Below, in pieces: positions 26,748 to 35,964 of a stretch of DNA of 64,000 nucleotides (its first letter is position 1; every line of letters starts with the position of its first letter). The position numbers and the translations under genes were made by a program. The notes below the pieces were generated by a model that saw nothing but the letters and a program-made list of their open reading frames with translations, ran no database searches and was not told the DNA's origin. The DNA is from Parasphingorhabdus cellanae (GTDB lineage Bacteria; Pseudomonadota; Alphaproteobacteria; Sphingomonadales; Sphingomonadaceae). The stretch covers positions 744,001 through 808,000 of the forward strand of contig NZ_CP071794.1 in the NCBI RefSeq assembly GCF_017498565.1, read 5' to 3'.

Positions 26748-27572
26748 ATGGACTTCACTGATAAAATAGTCTGGATCACAGGCGCTTCATCCGGAATCGG
26801 AGAAGCGCTCGCGAAGGCCTTTGCAGCGCAAGGCGCACATATCATTTTATCCGGTCGCCGGGTAGCCGCCTTGGAGGCGGTTGCAGCTGACATTACAACC
26901 GACGCATTACTGCTCCCTTTCGAAACAACCGATTATGATGTGCTCCCCGCCAAAGTTGCTGAGGCGCAGCAGTGGAAAGGCCGTGTTGATGTCCTGATTA
27001 ATAATGCCGGGATTAGCCAAAGAAGCCTGGCGCTGGACACCGACCCCAATGTGTATCATCAGATCGTGAATGTTGACCTGCTTGCGCCAATCTGGCTGAC
27101 CCAGCTGCTGTTGCCGCATATGATCAATGCGGGCGGAGGCCATATCGTCGGGATTAGTTCAGTGGCCGGACGCATTGGCGTGCCATTGCGGACTGCTTAC
27201 TGCGCAGCCAAGCATGGTCTGATTGGCTATATGGATGCACTGCGAGCCGAAACCGAGCTCCGTCACAACATCTATGTCACCAACATATTGCCCGGCTCTA
27301 TCCGTACCGATGTATCCCGCAATGCACTGACGAAAGATGGATCCAGGCGTGATAAATCGGATGCGGTGATCGACAATGGTATGGAACCTTCCGAATGTGC
27401 ACGTCAAATAATCGAAGCCGTTGCCAATAAAGCGCCAGAACTCATCATTGCCGAAGGCCCGGAATTAATGCTCGCCCAATTACGTCAAAGCGACCCTGAA
27501 AAATTATTTGAAATGACTGCTGGTCTCGGGGCACAAATTGCTGAGAAATATGAAGCGGGGGACGATGACTAA
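26748..27572 (+). CDS. Short-chain dehydrogenase/reductase (DHRS7-like)
   Basis: NAD(P)-dependent Rossmann oxidoreductase of 274 residues. The cofactor motif is TGASSGIGEA, the NNAG motif is in INNAGISQRS, the catalytic Ser is in GISSVAGRIG, and YCAAKHG is the YxxxK active site. The Arg in SGRRVAALEA suggests a preference for NADP. ATG 26748 follows AAGGAAATAAGCG. It overlaps the next gene, an enoyl-CoA hydratase, by one base (TAATG), suggesting the two enzymes work on the same acyl or hydroxyacyl substrate. Confidence 0.92.
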   Translation: MDFTDKIVWITGASSGIGEALAKAFAAQGAHIILSGRRVAALEAVAADITTDALLLPFETTDYDVLPAKVAEAQQWKGRVDVLINNAGISQRSLALDTDPNVYHQIVNVDLLAPIWLTQLLLPHMINAGGGHIVGISSVAGRIGVPLRTAYCAAKHGLIGYMDALRAETELRHNIYVTNILPGSIRTDVSRNALTKDGSRRDKSDAVIDNGMEPSECARQIIEAVANKAPELIIAEGPELMLAQLRQSDPEKLFEMTAGLGAQIAEKYEAGDDD

Positions 27573-28348
27573 TGGCGTTGGTCCTGCTAAACAAGGCCGA
27601 CGGCGTCGCGACCATTACGCTTAACCGGCCAGCAGCCATGAACGCCCTGTCGCACGCTCTGCGCAGAGAGTTTTTTGACGCCTGCGAAAATATCGCGGCA
27701 GATCACGATATACGAGCCGTGATTGTTACAGGGGCGGGAGAACGTGCCTTTACCGCCGGACTAGATCTCAAGGAACTGGGGTCATCTGGACTAGGAGCTG
27801 CGACAGACCAGAAACCAACGAGTAATCCTTGCCGAGCGCTTGAGAAACTAAGCGTCCCCGTCATTGGCGCGATAAACGGAGTAGCCATAACTGGCGGGTT
27901 CGAATTGGCGCTGTCCTGCGATGTGCTGATCGCTTCCATTAACGCGCGCTTTGCAGACACCCATGCCCGTGTCGGTATCATTCCCGGCTGGGGTCTGTCG
28001 CAGAAACTTTCGCGCTATATCGGCTTGTCTCGCGCTTGCGAACTCAGCTTTACCGGGCAGTTTCTGGATGCCGAGACGGCTTGTGCCTGGGGTCTGATCA
28101 ATCATGTCTATACACCGGCAGAGTTGATGCCGGCAGCCCAAGTGCTGGCGGCCGATATGGCAACGATCGATCCTGAATTTCTCAAGACTTACAAAAGGCT
28201 CATCCTCGATGGATATGACCGCAATTTCAAAGATGCTATGGCATTGGAAAAGCAGGTTACGGATACTTACAACGACAGCGTAAGCGCGGAAGAGGTTGAA
28301 CAGCGGCGGCTAGCCGTTGTCGAAAGAGGTCGCGCGTTAAATGACTAA
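27572..28348 (+). CDS. Enoyl-CoA hydratase/isomerase family protein
   Basis: Crotonase-fold enzyme of 258 residues. The oxyanion-hole motif is AFTAGLDLKEL, the second GGFELALSCDVLIAS has the Glu near residue 110, and the ARVGIIPGWGLSQKL segment has Ile-Pro-Gly where the second catalytic residue lies. That set fits a hydratase, although exact chemistry is uncertain in this superfamily. It forms a pair with the SDR through a one-base overlap and is convergent with the HSL hydrolase operon. Confidence 0.92.
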   Translation: MALVLLNKADGVATITLNRPAAMNALSHALRREFFDACENIAADHDIRAVIVTGAGERAFTAGLDLKELGSSGLGAATDQKPTSNPCRALEKLSVPVIGAINGVAITGGFELALSCDVLIASINARFADTHARVGIIPGWGLSQKLSRYIGLSRACELSFTGQFLDAETACAWGLINHVYTPAELMPAAQVLAADMATIDPEFLKTYKRLILDGYDRNFKDAMALEKQVTDTYNDSVSAEEVEQRRLAVVERGRALND

Positions 28349-28365
28349 GTGTCCTGGCTCGACAT

Positions 28366-29262
28366 CTAGCGCGTAATGAAAGCAATTATCTGTTCCCGGG
28401 CTAGTTTTGCTTCTCTTATCGGCAGCAGCATCCAAACATGCTGCATCTTTTCACCGACATAAAGTGCGATATCAGCGCGGTGCTTCTTTGCTTTATCTTT
28501 CAAACGCAGAGCATCGGCATAGAGCAAGTCATGACTGCCGCAAAACAAAGCTATAGGTGGCAAATTATCTATCGAAGCGAAGAGAGGACTGACCGGAAAA
28601 GCCGATGGATCATTGCCCTCCCCGGCCCAGAACTGCCCTGCGGTCCGCGCGCCTTGTACCGAAAGCAAAACATCATGCTGTTCAAGCTCTTGTTGAGACG
28701 GATCGCTGGCGGTTGCGTCGAGCCACGGGGACAACAGAATGACCTTGCCCGGCAATGGTTTACCCTGATCACGCAGCATCTGGGTCAGACCCAAACTGAA
28801 GCCGCCGCCCGCGCTGTCACCCATGACGGTTATATTCTGCGCGCCATATTTGGCAGCTGCCTTCTCATAGGCTTGCATGACGACCGGATAGCTTTGCGAC
28901 CAATCATGCTCTGGCGCGAGCGGATAAAGCGGAACCGTGACACTAGCCCCGGCGGCCTTGATGAGTTTCTTGATCGTCGCCCAATGGACGAGCACGATCT
29001 GAAAAGCATATCCGCCGCCGTGCAGATAGAAAATATGATGTCTGCTTGCCCCTTGGTTCGGTTCAATCTCATATATCTTGTGGCCATCAATACTGTGCTC
29101 ATTGATCTGAGTATGTTTCTTGAACCATCGACCGGGACGTGCCGGACCGTTTTTCCGGTCCCGCGCCAGAAACTTCATCCCGGTATCATAGTCAGCCAGC
29201 CGCTGCTGAACCTTCAGCAAACGTAGGATGAAATTGATAAACCGCGCACGCTTGCTGATCAC
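28366..29262 (-). CDS. HSL-family alpha/beta hydrolase (second copy)
   Basis: Carboxylesterase of the hormone-sensitive-lipase group, 298 residues. The oxyanion motif HGGGYAF near residue 80, the nucleophile elbow MGDSAGGGF, the acid in SHDLLYADA and the His in MQHVWMLL make a complete triad. It is the last gene of a four-gene run and overlaps the preceding hydrolase by 4 bases; the start is GTG at 29262. The two hydrolases are paralogues of similar layout, probably from tandem duplication followed by divergence. Confidence 0.92.
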   Translation of the reverse strand: MISKRARFINFILRLLKVQQRLADYDTGMKFLARDRKNGPARPGRWFKKHTQINEHSIDGHKIYEIEPNQGASRHHIFYLHGGGYAFQIVLVHWATIKKLIKAAGASVTVPLYPLAPEHDWSQSYPVVMQAYEKAAAKYGAQNITVMGDSAGGGFSLGLTQMLRDQGKPLPGKVILLSPWLDATASDPSQQELEQHDVLLSVQGARTAGQFWAGEGNDPSAFPVSPLFASIDNLPPIALFCGSHDLLYADALRLKDKAKKHRADIALYVGEKMQHVWMLLPIREAKLAREQIIAFITR

Positions 29263-30173
29263 TTAGCGTTAGCCTCAAGATCAGCGTTGATGAAAGCGGC
29301 AATCTGCTGACGCGCTTTTTTTGCTTCGGGAATTGGGAATAGCATCCAGACATGTTGCATTGCGGGAAACTCGAAATAGTTCAAAAACAGATCAGCAGCC
29401 TCCGCCTTTTCTTTGAATTTTCTGGCATCAGGCCAAAGCAAATCGAATGTCCCTGTAAAAACGGCGATGGGTGGCAAATCGTCAAGCCTCCCAAATAATG
29501 GACTCACCGGTGGCGCACCAACTTCACCACTTTCACCGGCCCACCACCTGCCGGCTGCACGCAGGCCATCTATGCCCAATATGCGGTCCTTCTTAGCCAG
29601 AGCTGGCTGCATCGGATCGGTCATGCTAACATCTAGCCAAGGCGACAACAGAACCATTTTATGCGGCATTGCCTTGCCCTGATCCCGCAATATCTGCGTC
29701 AATCCAAGCGCGAAACCGGCGCCTGCGCTGTCTCCCATGATGATGATATTGTCAGCGTCAACTTCGGCGACAAGTTCGTCATAGACCGCCATCATCCAGT
29801 CATAGCTTTGCTGCCAGTCATGCTCTGGCGTCAATGGATAACAAGGCGCGACCACAGCGGCATCCGTGCGATGCACCATCTCTCCTAACAGGCCCCAATA
29901 TCCCGGCTGCATATCCAGAACATAGGCACCGCCATGAATATATAAAATCCGGCGGCCGCTTCCGGATTGCGGTGACAAGGTGAATATCGGATGACCGTCT
30001 TTGACAGTTTCTGTGACATCGAATTTACGATGGATAGCCTTGCCCGGCGCAGCAACTTTCTTGGCGCGCGCCTTCGCAACATTCGCTTTCAGCTTTGCTT
30101 CATCGGAAAATATGGCTTTCAAACCGGTAAGCGGAAGGGCTTTGGCGAGCAGCCGGGCTCTTATACTGGTCAT
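29259..30173 (-). CDS. HSL-family alpha/beta hydrolase (first copy)
   Basis: A 304-residue carboxylesterase of the hormone-sensitive-lipase group. Motifs in order are IHGGAYVLDM (oxyanion, with Ala in place of the third Gly), MGDSAGAGFALG (nucleophile Ser), GTFDLLWPDA (acid) and PAMQHVWMLFP (His). The N-terminal 60 residues are basic. It lies 9 bases after the GFA gene and overlaps the second hydrolase by 4, so it is transcribed with the KAS III-like and GFA genes. Substrate likely a short- to medium-chain ester. Confidence 0.92.
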   Translation of the reverse strand: MTSIRARLLAKALPLTGLKAIFSDEAKLKANVAKARAKKVAAPGKAIHRKFDVTETVKDGHPIFTLSPQSGSGRRILYIHGGAYVLDMQPGYWGLLGEMVHRTDAAVVAPCYPLTPEHDWQQSYDWMMAVYDELVAEVDADNIIIMGDSAGAGFALGLTQILRDQGKAMPHKMVLLSPWLDVSMTDPMQPALAKKDRILGIDGLRAAGRWWAGESGEVGAPPVSPLFGRLDDLPPIAVFTGTFDLLWPDARKFKEKAEAADLFLNYFEFPAMQHVWMLFPIPEAKKARQQIAAFINADLEANAK

Positions 30174-30182
30174 GGGGCGGTC

Positions 30183-30590
30183 CTAACCCGGATTACCCTC
30201 AATTTGCGGCACATTGGGATCGATCGTAACCCAATCTTGCGCGCTTTTGGTCCAAAAATGTACTTGCGGCTTAATGTAACTGGTGTCGTCCAGCGTACCG
30301 GCTTTGACAAAGGTCATACCAGGCTGTGTTAGTAACGTGGAAAGCAACGGCGAACCACATTTCGGGCAAAAATGCCGCTCGACAACATTCCCCGTTTCGC
30401 TGGTATCTTCATAGGTCGTCAAATCTCCGGTGATACCCAGTTGATCATTGGCAATACCAAACAACACCGAATAAGCACTGCCTGATTGGCGCTGACAGTT
30501 TTTGCAATGACAAACACCCGACATCTGCGGGTCTCCGTTAACGGTATAGCTCACCGATCCGCAAAGACATTGCCCTGTCATCGTCATCAT
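30183..30590 (-). CDS. GFA family protein (CENP-V/GFA fold), operon copy
   Basis: A 135-residue zinc protein with the GFA pattern: GQCLCGSVSY (CxC), then CHCKNCQRQSG (CxCxxC) and HFCPKCGSPL (CxxC). The founding member binds glutathione S-hydroxymethyl adducts, but most are of unknown role. ATG 30590 is preferred because GGGGAG precedes it; the frame is open further upstream into the KAS III gene. It starts 11 bases after the KAS III-like stop codon and is followed 9 bases later by the first HSL hydrolase. Confidence 0.92.
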   Translation of the reverse strand: MMTMTGQCLCGSVSYTVNGDPQMSGVCHCKNCQRQSGSAYSVLFGIANDQLGITGDLTTYEDTSETGNVVERHFCPKCGSPLLSTLLTQPGMTFVKAGTLDDTSYIKPQVHFWTKSAQDWVTIDPNVPQIEGNPG

Positions 30591-30601
30591 ATTCTCCCCT
30601 T

Positions 30602-31735
30602 TTATGCGACTTTTCGTACGAAAACCGTTCCTGCCGAATATCCTGCGCCAAAAGAACAAATAAGTCCAATATCGCCGCTGGCTAGATCAGCGCTATGTTT
30701 ATGGAACGCAATGATCGATCCCGCCGATGAGGTGTTCGCGTAGGTGTCCAAAACCGTAGGACTTTCATCGTCATTGGCTTCATGCCCCAGAACTCTTTGC
30801 GCGATAAGCCGGTTCATCCCGGCATTGGCCTGGTGGAGCCATAGGCGCCGAAGGTCCGAAGCCTCTATGCCCAGCCGTTCCGCTTGATCAACAATCATCT
30901 GCGCGACCATCGGCACCACTTCCTTAAAAACCTTGCGCCCCTCCTGAACAAAAAGCTTGTCGGCCTCGTCCCGGGTTTCCGGGCTTGTCCGATTAAGGAA
31001 GCCGAAATTGTTGCGGATATTATTCGAGAATTGCGTCTTGAGCTTCGTCCCGACAATCTCCCAATGCGCCGCCGGAGCGATATCTTTTGCTTCAACCAAT
31101 ATCGCTGTAGCAACATCTCCGAAGATAAAATGGCTGTCCCGGTCGCGCCAGTTTAGGTGCCCTGAACAAATTTCCGGGTTTATTACCAACACCGACTTCG
31201 CGCTGCCCGAACGGATATAATCCGCTGCCGTCTGGATACCGAATGTTGCAGACGAACAGGCGACATTCATGTCAAAACCGAAACCTTCACCAATGCCCAA
31301 CGCATCCTGTATTTCAACCGCAATTGCAGGATAGGCCCGTTGTAAATTGGAACACGCGCAGAGCACTGCATCCACATCTTCCGCTTTGCGCCCTGCCCGT
31401 TCCAGCGCCTGTTTCGCGGCCTTAACGCCAATTTCGGCGAGGATCGATATTTCCTCATCTGGGCGTTCTGGTATTCGTGGGCACATGGTCTCTGGATCCA
31501 AAATCGGATCCTTCGACAACACGTAGCGTGATTTGATGCCTGAAGCCTTCTCGATAAATTCAACCGAGCTATGTAGCAGTTCCGCAATATCGCCGGAAGA
31601 GATAGCCTCAGCATTTTCTCTATTGTGCAAATCAACATAGGCATTGAAGCTGGAAACCAGTTCTTCATTACTGATGCTGTCGGTTGGCGTGAATAGGCCG
31701 GTGGCAGAGATTACGGGGATGTTAGAGTCAGTCAT
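30602..31735 (-). CDS. 3-oxoacyl-ACP synthase III family protein (KAS III/FabH-like)
   Basis: Thiolase-fold condensing enzyme of about 377 residues, longer than housekeeping FabH. The Cys nucleophile lies in NVACSSATFG, the His in LWLHQANAG and the Asn in TYANTSSAG, giving the complete Cys-His-Asn triad. An insertion of about 60 residues near the N-terminus and a GHLNWRDRDSHFIFGDVA loop distinguish it from FabH. It heads a run with a GFA protein and two HSL hydrolases, so it is probably a specialised acyl-chain or ester-forming enzyme. Start ATG 31735; ATG 31750 is possible. Confidence 0.88.
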   Translation of the reverse strand: MTDSNIPVISATGLFTPTDSISNEELVSSFNAYVDLHNRENAEAISSGDIAELLHSSVEFIEKASGIKSRYVLSKDPILDPETMCPRIPERPDEEISILAEIGVKAAKQALERAGRKAEDVDAVLCACSNLQRAYPAIAVEIQDALGIGEGFGFDMNVACSSATFGIQTAADYIRSGSAKSVLVINPEICSGHLNWRDRDSHFIFGDVATAILVEAKDIAPAAHWEIVGTKLKTQFSNNIRNNFGFLNRTSPETRDEADKLFVQEGRKVFKEVVPMVAQMIVDQAERLGIEASDLRRLWLHQANAGMNRLIAQRVLGHEANDDESPTVLDTYANTSSAGSIIAFHKHSADLASGDIGLICSFGAGYSAGTVFVRKVA

Positions 31736-31864
31736 AGGGAATATTCTCATAAACTATGGTAATTGGATCGTTTTCTTAACCAATATCGTAAAGTCCCATT
31801 TCGAAACTAGCAAGCAATGTCGCTGCTCGATTGCCAATCGCGGACATTTTGCTATCTGTCGAAT

Positions 31865-32569
31865 ATGACCGAAACTGATCGCATTAAATTGCATGAAAGC
31901 TGGAAGACACCGCTCACTCCCGAGTTCTTGAGTGACTATATGGCGGATCTTCGCACTTTTTTGATTCAGCAGAAAGACGCAGGCAAAACAGTTTTCCCAA
32001 AGGGTAGCGAGTATTTCCGAGCGCTGGATTTGACGCCGCTGGACGAGGTGCGTGTCGTCATATTGGGACAAGATCCTTATCATGGACCAGGACAGGCGCA
32101 CGGGCTGTGTTTCAGTGTGCGACCGGGCGTCAGGCCGCCGCCCTCGCTGGTCAATATCTACAAGGAACTGGAAAGCGATATTGGGATGCCGCGTCCATCT
32201 CATGGTTTCCTCGAATCCTGGGCCAAACAAGGTGTATTACTGCTCAACAGCGTATTGACTGTTCAACAAGCCGAGGCAGCTTCGCATCGCGGCAAGGGAT
32301 GGGAACAATTTACCGACGCGATTATCCGCCTGATTGCGGCGAAGGACGAGCCGGTCGTGTTTCTGCTATGGGGCAGCTATGCCCAGAAGAAAGCGGGCTT
32401 CGTGCAAAGCGTTGAGCAAGGCGGAAAGCATCTGGTGCTGAAGGCACCGCACCCTTCCCCTTTATCAGCGCATAATGGTTTTTTCGGGTGCAAGCATTTC
32501 AGCAAGACCAATGCCTTTCTGGAAGCCAATGAGTTGCCGCCAATCGACTGGTCTTTACCGCCGGTTTGA
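31865..32569 (+). CDS. ung: Uracil-DNA glycosylase, family 1
   Basis: DNA-repair enzyme of 234 residues that removes uracil from DNA. The water-activating Asp is in [17 protein letters not shown] is the minor-groove proline-rich loop, LLLNSVLTV carries the uracil-binding Asn, and HPSPLSA is the Leu intercalation loop with the catalytic His. Length matches the family. ATG 31865 is chosen over an upstream in-frame codon because the homologous N-terminus starts here. Divergent from the KAS III-like gene. Confidence 0.96.
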   Translation: MTETDRIKLHESWKTPLTPEFLSDYMADLRTFLIQQKDAGKTVFPKGSEYFRALDLTPLDEVRVVILGQDPYHGPGQAHGLCFSVRPGVRPPPSLVNIYKELESDIGMPRPSHGFLESWAKQGVLLLNSVLTVQQAEAASHRGKGWEQFTDAIIRLIAAKDEPVVFLLWGSYAQKKAGFVQSVEQGGKHLVLKAPHPSPLSAHNGFFGCKHFSKTNAFLEANELPPIDWSLPPV

Positions 32570-32632
32570 ACAGCAACCCTTCACCTTATGCTGCGTATTC
32601 TTATGAGGAAGCACAAGAAGGAGAAGACCGAT

Positions 32633-32824
32633 ATGCCAGCAAAATCGAAAGCGCAGCAAAAAGCGGCCGGTGCGGCATTGTCTGCGAAACGCGGAGAAAC
32701 CAAAGTCAGCGACTTGCAAGGGGCATCGAAAGATATGTATGAGAGCATGACGGAAGCGCAGCTGGAAGATTATGCCAGCACCGATCATGACGACCTGCCG
32801 GAGACCGTGGATGACGACGAATAG
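32633..32824 (+). CDS. DUF3008 family small protein
   Basis: A 63-residue protein with the DUF3008 pattern [19 protein letters not shown] at the N-terminus and [10 protein letters not shown] near the end. It is highly charged and probably helical or disordered. Relatives are widespread in proteobacteria and include stress-induced small proteins; function unknown. AAGGAGAAG precedes ATG 32633. Its last 14 bases overlap the start of the next gene. Confidence 0.85.
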   Translation: MPAKSKAQQKAAGAALSAKRGETKVSDLQGASKDMYESMTEAQLEDYASTDHDDLPETVDDDE

Positions 32825-33188
32825 ACCAGAGACGAACAGACCAAAGACAAATAGGCAAAAAGAACATCAAAGCTTTGCAACATTCTGGCCTTTCTATCTG
32901 CAAGAGCATGCGAAACCGGCAACGCGTAACTTGCATTATGTCGGAACCAGTCTGGTCGTGCTGATCGCCCTCTATTCGATTGTCACAACCAACTGGCCAC
33001 TATTGTTGGCCATGCCGCTGGCGGGCTATTTTTTCGCCTGGATTGCGCATTGGCGGGTCGAGCAAAATCGTCCCGCAACATTCACTTATCCGCTATGGTC
33101 GCTATTCGCCGATTTTAAAATGTGGGGTCTTTGGCTAACCGGGCGTTTGAAGCCAGAGCTTCAAAAGGCAGGAGTAGATCAGGCCTAA
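32811..33188 (+). CDS. Mpo1-like (DUF962) membrane protein
   Basis: A 125-residue protein of the DUF962/Mpo1 family; yeast Mpo1 is an Fe-dependent dioxygenase in alpha-oxidation of 2-hydroxy fatty acids. Two hydrophobic stretches ([22 protein letters not shown]) lie between the conserved His elements [15 protein letters not shown] and [12 protein letters not shown]. The ATG at 32811 has GGAG upstream and overlaps the DUF3008 gene by 14 bases in another frame. Its stop overlaps the convergent hydrolase stop by 4 bases. Confidence 0.82.
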   Translation: MTTNRPETNRPKTNRQKEHQSFATFWPFYLQEHAKPATRNLHYVGTSLVVLIALYSIVTTNWPLLLAMPLAGYFFAWIAHWRVEQNRPATFTYPLWSLFADFKMWGLWLTGRLKPELQKAGVDQA

Positions 33189-34168
33189 CCAGCCTCTTCC
33201 AGCTCCCCTTCCGCCGTTTTCATCGCTTCGGTTCCTTCGATCCAGGTGCCAATATCTCTAGCCACTTGATCCGGTGTTTCTTCCATCGGCAAATGGCCTG
33301 CATCCGCGTAGGTAATCAGCTTCGAACCCGGTATCGCCTGTTCAAATGCCTTCGCATGAGACAGCGGAATTACTTTGTCCTGTTCTCCCCACAGCAACAG
33401 CACGGGCATTTCTAAGGTCCCGACCTCTGTCCATTTTTCTGGTTCCCGCGCTGTTTTTCCGCGCGTTACCGCGGCTTCCCTATTGCCGGGAAAGCGCAGC
33501 AATTCCCAATAGCGGGTCACCAGTTCATCAGTCAGCCGCTCCGGCTGGGCAAAGTTTTCTTCCAGCGAAGATCGCACCAGAAATTTTGGTGTGATTTCCG
33601 GTAATAATAATTGCCCGATAGATGACTGCGCCAATCGCGCGCCAAGATAGGGCTTTACCTTTTCCTCCGTTTGCGCGCCTGAGGCATCGATTAACACAAG
33701 CCCTGAAACCCGATCCGGCACCGCAAGACCGGCGCGCCACGACAGCCAGCCGCCCATGCTGTTACCAACCCAATAAGCCTGTTCAACATTTAATGTATCC
33801 AGAACTTTCACCGCCGCAGCTATATTCGCATCGGCGCTATAATCGCCATTCGCCTGCGGGCCAGTAAGACCATGGCCATATAGATCGAGCGAGATTAATC
33901 GATATTTTTCGCCCAACAAGGCCACAACCGGTTCCCAAGTTTGGAGCAGGCTGTTCGAACCATGAATAAGCAAGATCGCTGGGCCATCTTTGTTGCCTTC
34001 GTCGCGATAGTGGATTTGCCCGCCAAGACCATCATCGAGAAATTGCGAAGCCTCATTGCTATATTTGGCGATCATTTCTGCCCGATCTGTATCGGGCGTT
34101 CGAAATATGAAAAATGCAGCGACCAGAATGACGGCCAATGCCACTAAAATACGAAACGCGATTTTCAA
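33185..34168 (-). CDS. Alpha/beta hydrolase, membrane-anchored
   Basis: A 327-residue hydrolase with an N-terminal hydrophobic anchor ([16 protein letters not shown]), so it is probably periplasmic and tethered. The oxyanion region is [13 protein letters not shown], the nucleophile elbow is [10 protein letters not shown], the acid is in WGEQDKVIP, and the His is in DAGHLPMEE. The start is TTG at 34168, with AGGGG 7 bases before it. No partner genes are evident; it is convergent with the Mpo1-like gene. Confidence 0.9.
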   Translation of the reverse strand: MKIAFRILVALAVILVAAFFIFRTPDTDRAEMIAKYSNEASQFLDDGLGGQIHYRDEGNKDGPAILLIHGSNSLLQTWEPVVALLGEKYRLISLDLYGHGLTGPQANGDYSADANIAAAVKVLDTLNVEQAYWVGNSMGGWLSWRAGLAVPDRVSGLVLIDASGAQTEEKVKPYLGARLAQSSIGQLLLPEITPKFLVRSSLEENFAQPERLTDELVTRYWELLRFPGNREAAVTRGKTAREPEKWTEVGTLEMPVLLLWGEQDKVIPLSHAKAFEQAIPGSKLITYADAGHLPMEETPDQVARDIGTWIEGTEAMKTAEGELEEAG

Positions 34169-34229
34169 GATATTGCCCCTGCTAAGATCAGATCGAGATA
34201 ATACATATCAACCGACCTGTAGGACAGAC

Positions 34230-34265
34230 AAAAAAGGGCGGAAGCGCTCTTGCGCTCCCGCCCTT
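34230..34265 (-). terminator. Intrinsic terminator of the cold-shock gene
   Basis: On the minus strand, AGGGCGGGAGCGC is followed by a short AAGA loop and GCGCTTCCGCCCT, then six T. A strong GC stem with a T run, 21 bases downstream of the csp stop codon. Confidence 0.92.
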
Positions 34266-34286
34266 CCAAATTTTTAACCGAATAGT

Positions 34287-34493
34287 TTAGGCTTGCTGAA
34301 GGTTTACAGCTGCTTTTTTACCATTGTTGCCGGTTTCAACGTCATAGGTGATGCGCTGCTCTTTTTCGAGCGTCTGCATGCCGGCAGCCTGAACGGCCGT
34401 GATGTGCACGAAGCTGTCATCGCCGCCATCTTCAGGAGCGATAAAGCCATAGCCTTTGTCTGCGTTGAAAAATTTTACTGTGCCTGTAGGCAT
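34287..34493 (-). CDS. cspA: Cold-shock domain protein
   Basis: A 68-residue OB-fold RNA chaperone with RNP1 KGYGFI (motif GTVKFFNADKGYGFIAPE) and RNP2 SFVHIT. Length and composition match CspA-type proteins, with a C-terminus VNLQQA typical of sphingomonads. ATG 34493 follows AGGA; an ATG six codons earlier is in frame. It has its own intrinsic terminator and a long upstream leader to about 34700, as expected for a cold-shock mRNA. Which cold-shock paralogue this is cannot be told. Confidence 0.94.
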   Translation of the reverse strand: MPTGTVKFFNADKGYGFIAPEDGGDDSFVHITAVQAAGMQTLEKEQRITYDVETGNNGKKAAVNLQQA

Positions 34494-34715
34494 ATTCTTA
34501 TTCCTATTCATAACTTAATTATATCTGGTCCTGCTTATAGGCGGAACCAGACGGGGTCGCCAACGTCGAGAAAAAGGAAAAAAGAGCATGCGGGCCGTTT
34601 TATGGGCCGCTAAACAAGAATTTCGTCGTACGCGATTATTAGCTGCAGCGGCCCATAGCAGTCTATTCGCTGGTTAGCAAACCGCTTGGCAGCGGCGATG
34701 CGCCGATGCGAGCCA

Positions 34716-35180
34716 TTACGGCGTTGAAATCAGTGCGATGGCCGCCATTGTCAAAGTCAATATTCCCAATCCGACAGATAAAATCCAGCGTAACGTCAAC
34801 AGCCAGGCAGTTTCGATCCCCGCTGCAACCAATCGCTGATCCACCAGCGGCGATGCGATAATGCACAGGCCAAGCAACAGCATCGATGGACCCGGCCACG
34901 ACAGACCCAATATCCAAGGTATGTAAGTGACAAGCGCAATCAGGCTCGGCAAAATAGCCGCCACATATACCCAATCCGGAGCGTCTTCATGCATGGCCGC
35001 CAGCCCCCACCAAATCCCGCCGAGAAAACTGAATATCAACGCAGCATAGGCATAGGCCACAGCCAGCGCGCTCCATTGCCATTCGGGCGGACCAAATAGA
35101 GCGGCCAAAGTCAGGAACAATGGCGGCAACAAGCCGGCCAGGCCAAGCACGCGCGGGGCAATGGGAATATTCTTTAACAT
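34716..35180 (-). CDS. DUF3429 membrane protein
   Basis: A 154-residue inner-membrane protein with five hydrophobic helices and the DUF3429 signature YAALIFSFLGGIWWGLA and the LRWILSVGLG helix. The family is conserved in proteobacteria without known function. ATG 35180 is adjacent to a divergent lipoprotein gene 85 bp away. The window between its stop and cspA (34512-34715) holds only the cspA leader region. Confidence 0.85.
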   Translation of the reverse strand: MLKNIPIAPRVLGLAGLLPPLFLTLAALFGPPEWQWSALAVAYAYAALIFSFLGGIWWGLAAMHEDAPDWVYVAAILPSLIALVTYIPWILGLSWPGPSMLLLGLCIIASPLVDQRLVAAGIETAWLLTLRWILSVGLGILTLTMAAIALISTP

Positions 35181-35264
35181 GCCAAGCCGTTAACCGAATT
35201 TATTGCGCAATGCCACCATCGCGGCTCTTTCCCTCGCAGACGATAGAGTGTAGCGCTTTGTCTT

Positions 35265-35915
35265 ATGAAACAGACTCTTACTATCTCCAGAGCAGTATCT
35301 GCTGCCATCCTGATCACCGCCCTTTCTGCTTGCGAGCCGGGCCCACCGCCAATTGCCCCTGATCCATCGCCGCAGGACGTCTATTTTGAGCGGCTGTCGA
35401 TGCTTTGCGGCAAAGCCTATCCCGGAAAGCTTGTTTCGGATCAGGAAGCCGACGCGGATATGATGGATCAACCAATGATCATGCACGTGGCAACCTGCGA
35501 TCAGAACGAGATTCAAATCCCATTCCATATCAGTCAGGCGGACGGAACGTGGAACCGGTCGCGGACATGGATTATCACCCGCACCGAGGACGGCCTGCGT
35601 CTGAAGCACCGGCACCGCCATGAAGACGGGTCGCTCGATACGGTCAGCAACTATGGCGGCGATACGGCAGACGATGGCTCCGAAGATCGTCAGGAGTTTC
35701 CGGTCGATGATGAATCCATCGCGCTGTTCGAAACGGCAGGTCTTGATCAATCGGTCACCAACACTTGGGCGGTTGAGATCAGCCCACCGGGTGAGCAAGA
35801 AGCCCGTTTCGCTTATGAATTGCGCCGCCCCGAAACATCGGGTGGCCGTTTTTTCCGCGTGGCGTTTGATCTGGCCCAACCGGTCGATGCACCGCCGCCG
35901 CCCTGGGGGGACTAA
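35265..35915 (+). CDS. Hypothetical lipoprotein
   Basis: A 216-residue exported protein whose signal peptide ends in LSAC (lipobox), followed by a Pro-rich spacer. Sequence elements MLCGKAYPGKLVSD, HVATCDQNEIQIPFH and RTWIITRTEDGLRLKHRHRHEDG are seen; the paired His-Arg run and GGRFFRVAFDL strand suggest a beta-rich, lipocalin-like or COG4315-like fold, but I cannot name it. Two conserved-looking cysteines (in MLCGK and ATCDQ) might form a disulfide. Confidence 0.75.
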   Translation: MKQTLTISRAVSAAILITALSACEPGPPPIAPDPSPQDVYFERLSMLCGKAYPGKLVSDQEADADMMDQPMIMHVATCDQNEIQIPFHISQADGTWNRSRTWIITRTEDGLRLKHRHRHEDGSLDTVSNYGGDTADDGSEDRQEFPVDDESIALFETAGLDQSVTNTWAVEISPPGEQEARFAYELRRPETSGGRFFRVAFDLAQPVDAPPPPWGD

Positions 35916-35964
35916 GCGCGATCATCGCTTGACGTGAACGTCGGTCTTTGCGCACAGTCTATTC

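Noticed and set aside
28438..29226. 262-codon frame opposite the second HSL hydrolase
   Set aside because: Antisense shadow of a gene with a full catalytic triad.
35190..35879. 229-codon minus-strand frame
   Set aside because: Antisense to the lipoprotein gene with a clear signal peptide and lipobox on the plus strand.
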